From assembly GCA_002085445.1 (NCBI GenBank), contig NBMI01000082.1:1-47809 (forward strand): 47,809 bases of DNA, read 5' to 3'. The position numbers were made by a program, and so were the translations under genes. Origin of the DNA: Candidatus Parabeggiatoa sp. nov. 2 (GTDB taxonomy: Bacteria; Pseudomonadota; Gammaproteobacteria; Beggiatoales; Beggiatoaceae). How positions within the stretch are numbered: the stretch's first letter is position 1; every line of letters starts with the position of its first letter. This document shows positions 29,762-38,345 of this stretch, one piece after another. The notes under the pieces were generated by a model. It was given only the letters and a program-made list of their open reading frames with translations, made no database searches and was not told the origin of the DNA.

Positions 29762-30645
29762 ATGTCTGACTTAAATGATACCTTAAAAAGACGGTTTGGG
29801 GTAGAGATTGAATTTCTCTTTCCAACGTGGGAAAATATACAATGTATTGTCAATCATGGACTTCCTCTTTGGGTTGATCCAAGTAGAATTGCTGTTTTTG
29901 GTTCTACTCGCCAATACAACAAAAATGAGGATTGGAAACTGACTACGGATCTAAGCATAACGAATGGTGACGGAACAGTCGGTTTTGAGATAAATTCTCC
30001 CATTCTCCAAGGTGAGGCAGAACGACAGCAATTAGCCCAAATCACCAATATGCTCCATCATTGTGGAGCACTCATTGACAAACAATGTGGATTGCACGTC
30101 CATATTGAAATCCAGCCTGATTTCAATCAACAGCAACTCAAGAATCTTCTTAAATTGCAATTGAATTTGGAAGACAGTTTTGACTGTCCTGTCTGATTGA
30201 TTTGGATCGTCGCCACGACAACATTCACTGTGAGTCCAATATCAGCCAGTTCTATTCTGAGCTGCACGACGAAGTCGATATTGACCAAGAAACCGCACTT
30301 TGGACAGACACTGGACGTGCTTCTCTAATCAAAAGAAGTTTTCGGCTCCTTGATGAAGCGAATCAACAAAAAATGATCAGGTTAACGGCGGATTCTATGT
30401 TCCGTAAGCTCAACTTAGCCCCTATTTCAGACTGTGGTACTGCTGAGATTAGAAGTCATCATGGGACTTTTGATTATACCGAAATTGCCAATTGGATTGC
30501 ACTCCAAATGGCACTGGTGGAAACCGCTCATGCGACCCGTTTGGTAAAACCAGCAACAGAGTTCTTTGTTGGGCCTCAAAAAGCTTTCGCCGCTTTATCG
30601 GCTAATCTCAACTTTGAAGTCATCGAGTATTATTTGAATAGATAA
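29762..30645 (+). pseudogene. Putative amidoligase, frameshifted by a 5-bp duplication
   Basis: The amidoligase family (ATP-grasp/COOH-NH2 ligase related) is thought to form amide bonds on small peptides or cell-wall pieces. Seen: RRFGVEIEFLFP at the start, DLSITNGDGTVGFEINSPIL, CGLHVHIEI, then after a frame change MIRLTADSMFRKLNLAPISDCGTAEIRSHHGTFDYTEIANWI, all typical of the family. The frame breaks near 30190, where TGTCCTGTC replaces what should be TGTC. Removing 5 bases reads FDCLIDLDRRHDN and restores a protein of about 292 residues. Start ATG 29762 has GGAG just upstream. Probably a broken gene, unless the lesion is a sequencing error. Confidence 0.75.
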
Positions 30646-30654
30646 TACTCAAGC

Positions 30655-30690
30655 AATGTACTGATACTCTTGAAAGAGTGCCAGTACATT
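30655..30690. repeat. Hairpin between the amidoligase gene and the small gene
   Basis: AATGTACTGATACTCTT-GAA-AGAGTGCCAGTACATT pairs almost fully (two mismatches). No T-tract, so it is more likely a processing or stability element than a strong terminator. Confidence 0.65.
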
Positions 30691-30718
30691 GAAGTCCTTC
30701 AACCAAAGGGAGAAACTA

Positions 30719-30967
30719 ATGTTACGCATCAAGCTAATGACAGGCACTTTGTTAGAAGGTGAATCTTATGAAGACATTTTCAACCGATTACAAGAGGGTT
30801 TCTTTGATGATGGAGAAGACTTAAGGACATTTGTTAAAAACTATATTGACATGCTTCAAAGAATGTTCGGAAAAGAGAATCTTGTCATTGATGAAGACGA
30901 ATTTAGCTACGAATTAGTTGCTGAGAAACTGATTCATGTAGGCCTATTTGAGAAACAACCCGCATAA
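30719..30967 (+). CDS. Small protein of unknown function next to the amidoligase gene
   Basis: 82 residues from ATG 30719 (GGGAG eight bases upstream): MLRIKLMTGTLLEGESYEDIFNRLQEGFF...RTFVKNYIDMLQRMFG... Acidic, one N-terminal strand then helices. Not recognised. It lies 73 bp after the amidoligase gene in the same direction and within the same pair of flanking direct repeats. It is therefore probably the second gene of that module, perhaps a carrier or substrate; that role is a guess. Confidence 0.6.
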   Translation: MLRIKLMTGTLLEGESYEDIFNRLQEGFFDDGEDLRTFVKNYIDMLQRMFGKENLVIDEDEFSYELVAEKLIHVGLFEKQPA

Positions 30968-32252
30968 TTCTGTTGTCAGTAACAAGTTCAACTCAAAGCG
31001 CTTCACCGTTGTGAATAGGAAAAAAAAACCTTTGATTTATTTCAAAGCGCTTTTGCCTAAAAATCATTGGTATGTTTTTTAAAGAAATCCGGCGGGTTAA
31101 AGAAATTCGAGTTTTGGACTTTACTCGGATTTTTTACCTGGCTCAATAACTCCGATTTTTTTGAAAAATAGGATTTCTGGGCAGAATTAAAAAAATAATA
31201 TTTTTTGGACTTGACTAGGATTTCTTACCTAGCTCAAAAAATCCTATTTTTTAACACAATTTTTTAAGTTTTAAGTCGCATATATGAAGCCAAAGTTAAA
31301 CTAAATAATAACCAAAATAAATGTATGGGGTTTAAACATTAAAATAGCTTACTATTCAACTAGTTAAGCATAGAAGATTGATTTAAATATATATTCATAA
31401 GTTTTTGAAAGCATAACTTACATTACTAATGATCAATGACCAATTTATTGCTTGACTTTTTAATCTAGTTTTGTTAATAAATTCTTTTGAACTTTGCTTG
31501 CTGAAAAATTTCTAGTTGAATTTCTATCATATGCGCGTCTCCAGATGGCCCCCAAATCGGGGTTGGCAGGGGCCTAAAATACTGTTTGCACTGGAGTTTT
31601 TTGTAAAATTCCATTATATAAACTAAGTGTTTTTGACGAAAATTATTTCTTGTTTGAACGGATTTCAAGTACGATCCGACTAAGTGCTGCGCCTCCACCT
31701 GGCCCCCAAATAGGGTAAATGCAATATAGGAACACATTTTGCTGTTATTAAATAAGTTATTGTTATTTAATCACTTTGAAAGTTTCAAAGCACTCCGATT
31801 TTTGAACTGGACTTTTTTCAGAGTGAAAAGGTTTTTACGATTTTTCCGTTGATGAACCTATTGACAAACTGATTGTTTGTAGATAGTTGCTTTTTGATTA
31901 TAATCAACTTTGTTGATACCTTATCAACGCGCAACCCCAAAGGAGTTGAATGTGAAACGTAGTAACGAGCGGAGCGAGATAATAGCCTTAAGAAAACCTG
32001 GGGAGAAATATAAACAACGCCTCAACCCCAAAGGGGTTGAATGTGAATAGCTTAAGGAAAACCTGTGGAAAATGTGCTCCCCGACGCGCCAACCCCGAAG
32101 GGGTTGAATGTGAAGAGCCACTGGTGAAACCTGGGGGAAAAAATAACCTCGGTTTGCCCTTTTTTTGTATTTAACCAAATCGGAAAATGCTAACTATTTT
32201 TCAACAGTTACAATCAGCTTTTTTTGTTTGCTAACTTAAAGGAAACAACAAC
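30968..32252. repeat. 1.3 kb of repeats without an assigned gene
   Basis: ATCCGATTTTTTTGAAAAATAGGATTTC-like hairpins at about 31080-31255. The right copy of the CTAAATAATAAC...TAGTTAAGCATA direct repeat at about 31299-31373. Two CTGGCCCCCAAAT pieces at about 31538 and 31700. From 31927 to 32120, three units built on CAACCCCNAAGGGGTTGAATGTGAA followed by AACCTGTGG-like ends. A short minus-strand frame at 31474-31737 has no recognisable features. Confidence 0.6.
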
Positions 32253-33090
32253 ATGCCTTACTCAGCAGAAGTTAGTCGCACTAACCCGTCGTGCATTTTA
32301 TTTTTAATTGATCAATCCTATTCAATGGAGGATCCATTTGGAGGTGGCGAATCGGGTGCTAAAAAAAATGCGGTGGCAGATGTCATCAATAAACTCTTAC
32401 AAAATTTCGTCATCAAGTGTGCTAAAGATGAGGGTGTCCGTGATTATTATCATATCGGTGTCATTGGTTATGGTGGCGAAGTCAGCTCGGCTTTTAGCGG
32501 TGAATTGGCGGGGCAAGACTTGGTGCCGATTAGCCAAATTGCTAATCATCCGGCTCGCGTTGAGGAACGCACCAAAAAAGTATCCGATGGTGCTGGGGGG
32601 GTTAGTCGAACAAACGGTTAAATTTCCTATCTGGTTTGATGCTGTCACATCCGGTGGCACACCGATGTGTCAAGCAATGCACCATGCTCACAAACTCCTT
32701 TCCGCTTGGCTCACTGATCATCCTGATTGTTTTCCACCGATAGTGATTAATATTACCGATGGTGAATCGACGGACGGCAACCCAAGTTCTGTCGCGCAAG
32801 ACATCACCAGTCTGAAAAGTAGCGATGGTGACGTTTTGTTGTTTAACGTTCACTTGTCTTCACATCGGGGTACAGCGATTGAATTTCCCGATAGTGAGGC
32901 CGCTTTGCCCGATCAATACGCTAAACTCCTTTTTCAAATGTCCAGTGTCTTGCCTAATTCTATCAAAGAAACGGCCTCTCAAGAGGGTTTTCGAGTGTCG
33001 GCCGGAAGTCGCGGTTTCGTATTCAATGCGGATATGGTGGCATTGATTAACTTTTTAGATATTGGCACACGCCCAAGTAACCTCCGATAG
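32253..33090 (+). pseudogene. vWA-domain protein of a TerY-P-like triad, frameshifted at a G tract
   Basis: About 280 residues if read through. A metal-ion-dependent adhesion site is seen: FLIDQSYSMEDP (DxSxS), SGGTPM (threonine) and NITDGESTDG (aspartate). The frame changes at GGGGGGG, 32594-32600. With six Gs the reading is SDGAGGLVEQTVKFPIWFDA, the natural sequence. vWA proteins next to PP2C and kinase genes form the TerY-P triad described for Ter-linked stress systems, in which vWA probably scaffolds the phospho-relay. AAAGGAAACAAC precedes ATG 32253. The frameshift may be real, phase-variable or a homopolymer sequencing error. Confidence 0.8.
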
Positions 33091-33105
33091 TAATGGAAAA
33101 GATCG

Positions 33106-34165
33106 ATGGAAATCAGGACTCAGTCGTTTAGGCTACCCAAACAGGGTAATACGCTAGAAGAGTATGAAGATGCCGTTTTTCATTCGAGTTGGCTAGAAAA
33201 TCCGCCAAATGGGCTGTTTAGGGCCGCAGTGGCGGATGGTGCTACCGAAGCGTCTTTTTCTAAGGTGTGGGCTAACTTACTTGTTGAAGCCTATTGTCAA
33301 GGTGAACTGAATGATGAAAAAACGCTTATTCAGCATTTACCACGATTGCAAAAACAGTGGTATGCAGAAGTTACTCAAAAACCGTTACCTTGGTATGCCG
33401 TAGAAAAACGACAGCGCGGTGCGTTTGCCGCCCTGGTTGGTTTAACCGATTCATTTATGCTAACAAATCCTAACGAATATTAACAAACGTTAACAATAGC
33501 TCCCGTTAGAGAGGGTGAATCTACCACTCCGTACCGAAAATGAGAGATAGCCGCTTTATACAATCTGAATTCGCTTGGTTCTCGCAAATTGAGAGATTGT
33601 AAGTCTCAGGTTTTACCAGTACGACATTGAGTACTGAACCAGATACCTGCCGCTTTATAACGGTTAATTTTATAAAAATTCTCATAAAAGTCAATCATTT
33701 TTTCCAGCACCTGCAGAATAATTGGTATTGTTTGTGAAGATTTGTTAATAAATTGGGTACTATGCATGAACCCTATACAAAGATCGCTATGAGATTATGG
33801 CAATAGGCGATAGTTGTTTATTTCATATCAGAGGTGACAAGCTAGAAAATGGTTTTCCGATAGCACATTCTGAACAATTTAACAATCGGCCATTATTACT
33901 CTCTAGCGTTGCCGCACCCAATGAAAACATTGCCCAACATCTTGTCTATAAACAAACACTGTCATTGCAAAGGGGCGATGAATTTTATTTGATGACTGAT
34001 GCGTTGGCGTGTTGGTTTTTGCAAATGTCTGAAAAAAAACGCCAACCGTGGAGAACAATGCGCTCACTCAAACAAAGTGATTTTGAACAATGGATTGCCA
34101 AATTGCGAAACACAAAGGCACTGCGTAATGATGATGTCACTTTGCTACAAATTATTACCAAATAG
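33106..34165 (+). pseudogene. PP2C-type phosphatase interrupted by a 300-bp insertion
   Basis: The first part (33106-about 33460) has EDAVFHSSW and AAVADGATEASFS, the metal-binding D and DG of PP2C phosphatases. The second part (about 33780-34165) has AIGDSCLFHIR, GDEFYLMTDALA and LRNDDVTLL, the later metal-binding motifs. Together they make about 245 residues, the full size of small PP2Cs, so the roughly 310 bp between them is inserted sequence. It lies between the vWA and kinase genes, with a 15-bp gap to vWA. In the triad it would dephosphorylate what the kinase phosphorylates. Confidence 0.78.
33470..33775. mobile_element. Structured insertion of unknown type inside the PP2C gene
   Basis: Non-coding, opening with TAACAAAT/TAACGAAT/TAACAAAC/TAACAATA-like repeats. 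It then has hairpins such as TCTCGCAAATTGAGA (about 33580) and GGTTTTACCAGTAC...GTACTGAACC (about 33609-33640). GCCGCTTTATA occurs twice (about 33550 and 33649). No transposase, intron domain V or clear target duplication is visible. It could be a MITE or part of an IS200/IS605-type element; edges are approximate. Confidence 0.5.
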
Positions 34166-34258
34166 AAAGTTGAAGTCGTTTCGTTTATTGCGCGGAGCGG
34201 ATTTCCCGAAACATCAAACTATGATGATGTCACTTTGCTACGAATTATTACTCAATAG
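34131..34258. repeat. Duplicated 3' end of the PP2C gene
   Basis: GATGATGTCACTTTGCTAC-AATTATTAC...AATAG occurs at 34131-34166 and again at 34222-34258, each reading DVTLLxIIT and a stop. The second copy supplies the leader of the kinase gene. Confidence 0.8.
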
Positions 34259-34269
34259 GAGATTTAAAG

Positions 34270-36633
34270 ATGGCTTGGCCTACAGCACAAGACTATAGCG
34301 AAGCGGTACAAAATCCGCGTTTAAATTTCCAAGACGCGGAACTAAAAACAGGGCAAGTAGAATTGACGCCGCTTGGCTTGCCTCGTCCAAGGAGTGGTAA
34401 TTTTGCAACGGTTTATCGGATGCAGTGTGGACAACACCATTGGGCTGTTCGTTGTTTTCTCCGTAATGTGACAGATCAGCAACAGCGTTACGCTGCAATC
34501 AGTGAGTATTTACGTCTCAAACGCTTAGGGCGTATTCAACTCCCCTATATGGTCGATTTTAAGTTTCTTGAAGATGGGATAAAAGTCAGTGGACAGTGGT
34601 ATCCGATTCTAAAAATGGAATGGGTAGAAGGTGAACTACTGGATAAATTCATTGAAAAACATTTACCAAACTCAACCACATTGCGACATTTAGCAGAACG
34701 TTGGGTAACAATGACACAAACTTTAGAAAGTGCTGGAATCGCACATGGTGACTTGCAACATGGTAATATTTTAATTGTTCAGGGTGAATTGAAACTGATT
34801 GATTATGATGGCATGTTTGTCCCCACGTTGTTCGGTTTTTCTAGCAACGAAGTCGGGCATTATAATTATCAACATCCGTCAAGAACTGGGGATGATTTTA
34901 GGGCCGATATTGATCGTTTTTCAGCTTGGGTGATTTATATTGCCTTAATTTCTCTGAGTATTGATCCAAGTTTATGGCAGCGCGTCGGTGCAGGGGATGA
35001 GTTTATTCTATTACGCAAAGAAGACTTCGTTAAACCGGATACTTCTGCTACGCTGGCACTGTTAACTCAACATAACGATGCGCTTATCCAATCACTTGTT
35101 ACCGGATTTAAACAGTTACTTCGCAATCAGGCCCAGATTCCACCGTTAGATCAGCAAAAAGTGATTGTTTCCAGCACGCAGCGTCCCGTTTCTAATGCCA
35201 ATCAGGGAACGACTACTCATACAATCTCAACGTCCAGTGATTGGTTAGCCGATTCTCTTTTACAGCAGCAACAAAAGTCATCACCTTCTGTTCAATCGCC
35301 ACCCATTTTAGTTAAGCCTACTTATCACAGAGTCAAACCGCAACCGAGAAGCCAATCGCAGCAGCCCACGACTTCTCCCCCAGTCAAACCGCAACAATCG
35401 CCGCCCACTTCAGTTAAGCCACCTTCTCACTCAGTCAAACCGAAAACGAGAGGCAAAAAGTGGCTAACCTCAAAATTAGTGGCCGTTGGGTTATTGATTG
35501 TTGGCTTACTTTTCATTGTCGGGATGATTTTTTTAGGATTAGAAATTGAAAAACGTGAATTAGCAGCAGAAAATTTGCACGTATGCGAAAAAAAATTCCA
35601 AGCGAATCGTTTAACGACTGCTTCAGTGTGTTATAAAAAGGTGTTGAAAAAATACCCAAGCAATGCCGAAGCATGGGCAGGTTTAGAGAAAATTGAGGCG
35701 CATTATGTCACTTTGATAAAAGTTTTTTTAGATCAAGGACAGCAAGACAAAGCAAAACAGTATTTAGCGAGTTTACGCAAGGTGAATCCAGACTCATTGA
35801 AGTTAGCAGCACTGGAAACGAGATTGCAATCGCTTAAAGCTGAACAAGAACGTTTAGCTTTAGCGAGTCAAAGGGAAGAAACCGAAAAACGTGAATTAGC
35901 TCAAAAATTGCGCGAATGCGACAAACATTTCCAAGCGAATCGTTTAACAACTGGTAGAAGCGGAACCGCTTTGGTGTGTTATCAAGCGGTGTTGAAAAAA
36001 GACCCAAATAATGCCCAAGCCTTGAAAGGTTTAAAAAACATTGAGGCGCGTTATGTCAAATGGGCTAAACGTGCCTTAAAAAAAGGACAAGCAAATAAAG
36101 CCAAGCGGTATTTAGCGAGTTTACGCCAGGTAAATCCTCAATCGTCTCAGTTGGCTGAGCTTGAATCACGGTTATCAAGACTTTCTTCATCGAACCGCTA
36201 TACCGACAATGGCAATGGCACCGTCACCGATAATAAAACGAGACTGATTTGGCTGAAAAAGGCGAATTGTTTTGGCAAACAGAATTGGGAAACTGCCATG
36301 CGAAGTGCTGCCAAACTAGCGCATGGAGAATGTGCTCTTCGTGATGGTTCAAGGGCTGGAATGTGGCGTTTGCCTACCAAGGATGATTGGAAAGCGATGA
36401 TTGATAAGAAATATAAGAACTCGGATTGGAGTCAGCCCGGCATTTCAAATGCGGCTGGTACCGGCCCATGGAAAGAAGGTGATGCGTTCTCCGGGGTGCA
36501 GACCAGCGCCTACTGGTCGTCTACCGAGTACGCGAACGACAACGCCTGGCGCGTGTACCTCCGCTACGGCGGCGTCCCCACCGGCGGCAAGGACGGCACC
36601 TACTACGTGTGGCCGGTGCGTCGCAGACAATAG
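34270..36633 (+). CDS. Membrane Ser/Thr-type kinase with TPR-like repeats and a DUF1566 domain carrying a probable DGR variable region
   Basis: 787 residues; GGAG precedes ATG 34270. The cytoplasmic kinase domain (about 30-260) has a glycine-loop-like SGNFATVYR, HGDLQHGNIL (D161, N166) and LIDYDGM (DFG-like). The usual VAIK lysine is Arg61 in WAVRCF, as in other TerY-P-type kinases. A Pro/Gln-rich linker (about 300-395) leads to one membrane helix (about 400-424). Two TPR-like repeats follow (CxKxFQANRLTT...CYKxVLKKxPxNA), then a C-terminal DUF1566 domain (about 644-787: NGNGTVTDNKTRLIWLK, WRLPTKDDW, YWSST, VWPVR). The last 45 codons are unlike the rest: very GC-rich, with C at most third positions. 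I infer an outside ligand sensor signalling to the kinase. Only gene of the triad left intact. Confidence 0.85.
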   Translation: MAWPTAQDYSEAVQNPRLNFQDAELKTGQVELTPLGLPRPRSGNFATVYRMQCGQHHWAVRCFLRNVTDQQQRYAAISEYLRLKRLGRIQLPYMVDFKFLEDGIKVSGQWYPILKMEWVEGELLDKFIEKHLPNSTTLRHLAERWVTMTQTLESAGIAHGDLQHGNILIVQGELKLIDYDGMFVPTLFGFSSNEVGHYNYQHPSRTGDDFRADIDRFSAWVIYIALISLSIDPSLWQRVGAGDEFILLRKEDFVKPDTSATLALLTQHNDALIQSLVTGFKQLLRNQAQIPPLDQQKVIVSSTQRPVSNANQGTTTHTISTSSDWLADSLLQQQQKSSPSVQSPPILVKPTYHRVKPQPRSQSQQPTTSPPVKPQQSPPTSVKPPSHSVKPKTRGKKWLTSKLVAVGLLIVGLLFIVGMIFLGLEIEKRELAAENLHVCEKKFQANRLTTASVCYKKVLKKYPSNAEAWAGLEKIEAHYVTLIKVFLDQGQQDKAKQYLASLRKVNPDSLKLAALETRLQSLKAEQERLALASQREETEKRELAQKLRECDKHFQANRLTTGRSGTALVCYQAVLKKDPNNAQALKGLKNIEARYVKWAKRALKKGQANKAKRYLASLRQVNPQSSQLAELESRLSRLSSSNRYTDNGNGTVTDNKTRLIWLKKANCFGKQNWETAMRSAAKLAHGECALRDGSRAGMWRLPTKDDWKAMIDKKYKNSDWSQPGISNAAGTGPWKEGDAFSGVQTSAYWSSTEYANDNAWRVYLRYGGVPTGGKDGTYYVWPVRRRQ
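36500..36630 (+). other. Candidate DGR variable region (VR)
   Basis: In 36541-36600, 45 of 60 bases are G or C, against an AT-rich gene. From 36556 the codons are TAC CTC CGC TAC GGC GGC, then GTC CCC ACC GGC GGC AAG, then GAC GGC ACC TAC TAC. Positions that vary in DUF1566/CLec DGR targets are all NNC, as expected when AAC codons of a template are mutated at adenines; V, L, G, V, K stay fixed. The GTGTGGCCGGTGCGT end could be the initiation-of-mutagenic-homing side. The template repeat and reverse transcriptase are not in the window. Confidence 0.65.
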
Positions 36634-36654
36634 ATACTTTGATACTTTGATACT

Positions 36655-37200
36655 TTGGAGGCTTTGACGGGGGATTGTATATAAGAAAGGATTTAAACCG
36701 CTAACTACAAGGATTATATATAAGAAAGGATTTAAACCGCTAACTACAAGGATTGTATGTTTCGACAAGCTCAACAACCTAATAAGAAAGGATTTAAACC
36801 GCTAACTACAAGGATTGTATATAACAACGGATTTAAACCGCTAACTGCAAGGATTGTATATAAGAAAGGATTTAAACCGCTAACTACAAGGATTGTATAT
36901 AAGAAAGGATTTAAACCGAGTAGCACCACGAACCAATCCCTTATTATATACAATCCCTGTAGTTAACGGATTTAAACTGGTAACTACAAGGATTGTCTAT
37001 CGATGCGGATTTAAACCGGGCACACCCACGATCTAATCCCTTATTATATACAATCCTTGTAGTTGGATTTAAACCGCTAACGACAAGGATTGTCTATCGA
37101 TGCGGATTTAAACCGCTAACGACAATGTCTATCGATGCGGATTTAAACCGGGCACACCCACGATCTAATCCCTTATTATATACAATCCTTGTAGTTAGGG
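36655..37200. repeat. 39-bp tandem repeats (GGATTTAAACCGCTAACTAC unit)
   Basis: About ten copies of a 39-bp unit GGATTTAAACCGCTAACTAC-AAGGATTGTATATAAGAAA in varied form, with inverted half-copies (TATATACAATCC(C/T)TGTAGTTA) at about 36945, 37048 and 37185. Unit length is 13 codons, so it stays open and reads GFKPLTTRIVYKK. No unique spacers, so it is not CRISPR. Confidence 0.9.
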
Positions 37201-37273
37201 TTTTCAGGACTAAAAACTTGCTCATCAAGTAATAGATATTAAAGACAACCATAACAGATTGAATAGAAAAATA

Positions 37274-38345
37274 ATGCGACTCAACAGATTGATTTTGAAA
37301 GGTTATAAATCCATTAAACAAACGGAAATTGAGTTAAATAACTTGAATGTTTTTATTGGTGCCAATGGTGCTGGAAAGTCCAATTTCATCTCCTTTTTTA
37401 AGTTACTGAACGCCATTATTAATGAGCAACTCAGTATTTTTGTACCTAAAAATGGTTTTGCCGAAGCCTTTTTACATTATGGTAGAAAACAGACTGAAAC
37501 GATAGAAGCCCAATTGGAATTAGGTACTCATAGCTATCAATTTCGGCTTGAACCCACCGCCGACAATCGTTTTATTTTTACAGACGAAATCTTAACTTAT
37601 CAACAAGATAGTCAAAAACCTTCGATCACCCATTTAGGCGTTGGACACTCAGAATCGAATCTTGCCAAGTTTTCTGATAACAATATAGCCAAAGGTATTA
37701 TGCCGATAATAAAGCAGTGGCAAGTTTATCATTTCCATGACACTAGTCGAACCGCTTCAGTCAAACAAGTTGGCTCTATTCATGATTACGCCTATTTGAG
37801 AGAAGATGCCAGTAACTTAGCCGCTTTTCTCTATAAACTGAAACTGAAGCATAACAAGCAATATAGGGCGATTTGTATGACAGTGCAAAAAGTCGCTCTT
37901 TGGTGATTTTATTTTAGAACCAACACTAGAAGACAGCGCCTCTATTTTCTTAAAATGGCGTGAAAAAGGGGGAGATTTTCCATTTACAGCACATCATCTT
38001 TCAGATGGCACACTTCGATTTATCTGTTTGGCGGCGGTTTTGCTTCAACCACAACCACCGACAACGATTATTATTGATGAACCAGAATTAGGCCTACATC
38101 CTTTTGCCATCAATATCTTAGGCGGATTGATCCGCACTCTCTCTAAGTCAAACCAAATCATTTTATCGACGCAATCGGTGAATTTGCTTGATCAATTCCA
38201 AACAGAGGATGTGATTGTCACCCAAAGAATGAATGAAGTCTCCTTATTTAACCGCTTAAAAGCAGCCGAGTTTGAAAAATGGCTGGAAGAGTATTCGCTC
38301 AGTGAACTGTGGGAGAAAAATTATCTCAAAGGGAGGCCTTCATAA
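37274..38345 (+). pseudogene. AAA (OLD/RecF-like) ATPase of a DUF4276 pair, frameshifted
   Basis: About 356 residues if read through. Walker A is FIGANGAGKSNF near the N-terminus after MRLNRLILKGYKSI. After the break come HLSDGTLRFICLAAVLL (signature-like), TIIIDEPELGLHPFAI (Walker B) and ILSTQSVNLLDQF. The frame is lost near 37895: GTCGCTCTTTGGTGATTTT should read on as FFGDFILEPTLEDS, so a few bases are missing. Such AAA_21 ATPases with a DUF4276 partner are found in defence islands and act as putative nuclease or abortive-infection modules. The stop overlaps the next start (TAATG). Confidence 0.78.

Noticed and set aside
31474..31737. 87-codon minus-strand gene
   Set aside because: No recognisable family or Shine-Dalgarno, and it contains two copies of the TGGCCCCCAAAT repeat piece.
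31927..32120. CRISPR array from AACCCC...GGGGTTG units
   Set aside because: The intervening sequence is conserved (GAATGTGAATAGC, AACCTGTGG), and units occur in both orientations at several loci.
33470..33775. Group II or group I intron in the PP2C gene
   Set aside because: I see no domain V-like hairpin, no GUGYG start or other core motif, and about 310 bp is short. Left as an insertion of unknown type.
36445..36777. Antisense frame over the DUF1566 end and 39-bp repeats
   Set aside because: It is open only because of the GC-rich NNC codons and the repeat's 13-codon period.
36655..37200. CRISPR array
   Set aside because: Units are tandem or joined by sequence that is itself repeated. There are no unique spacers of constant length, half-copies occur inverted, and no cas gene is near.
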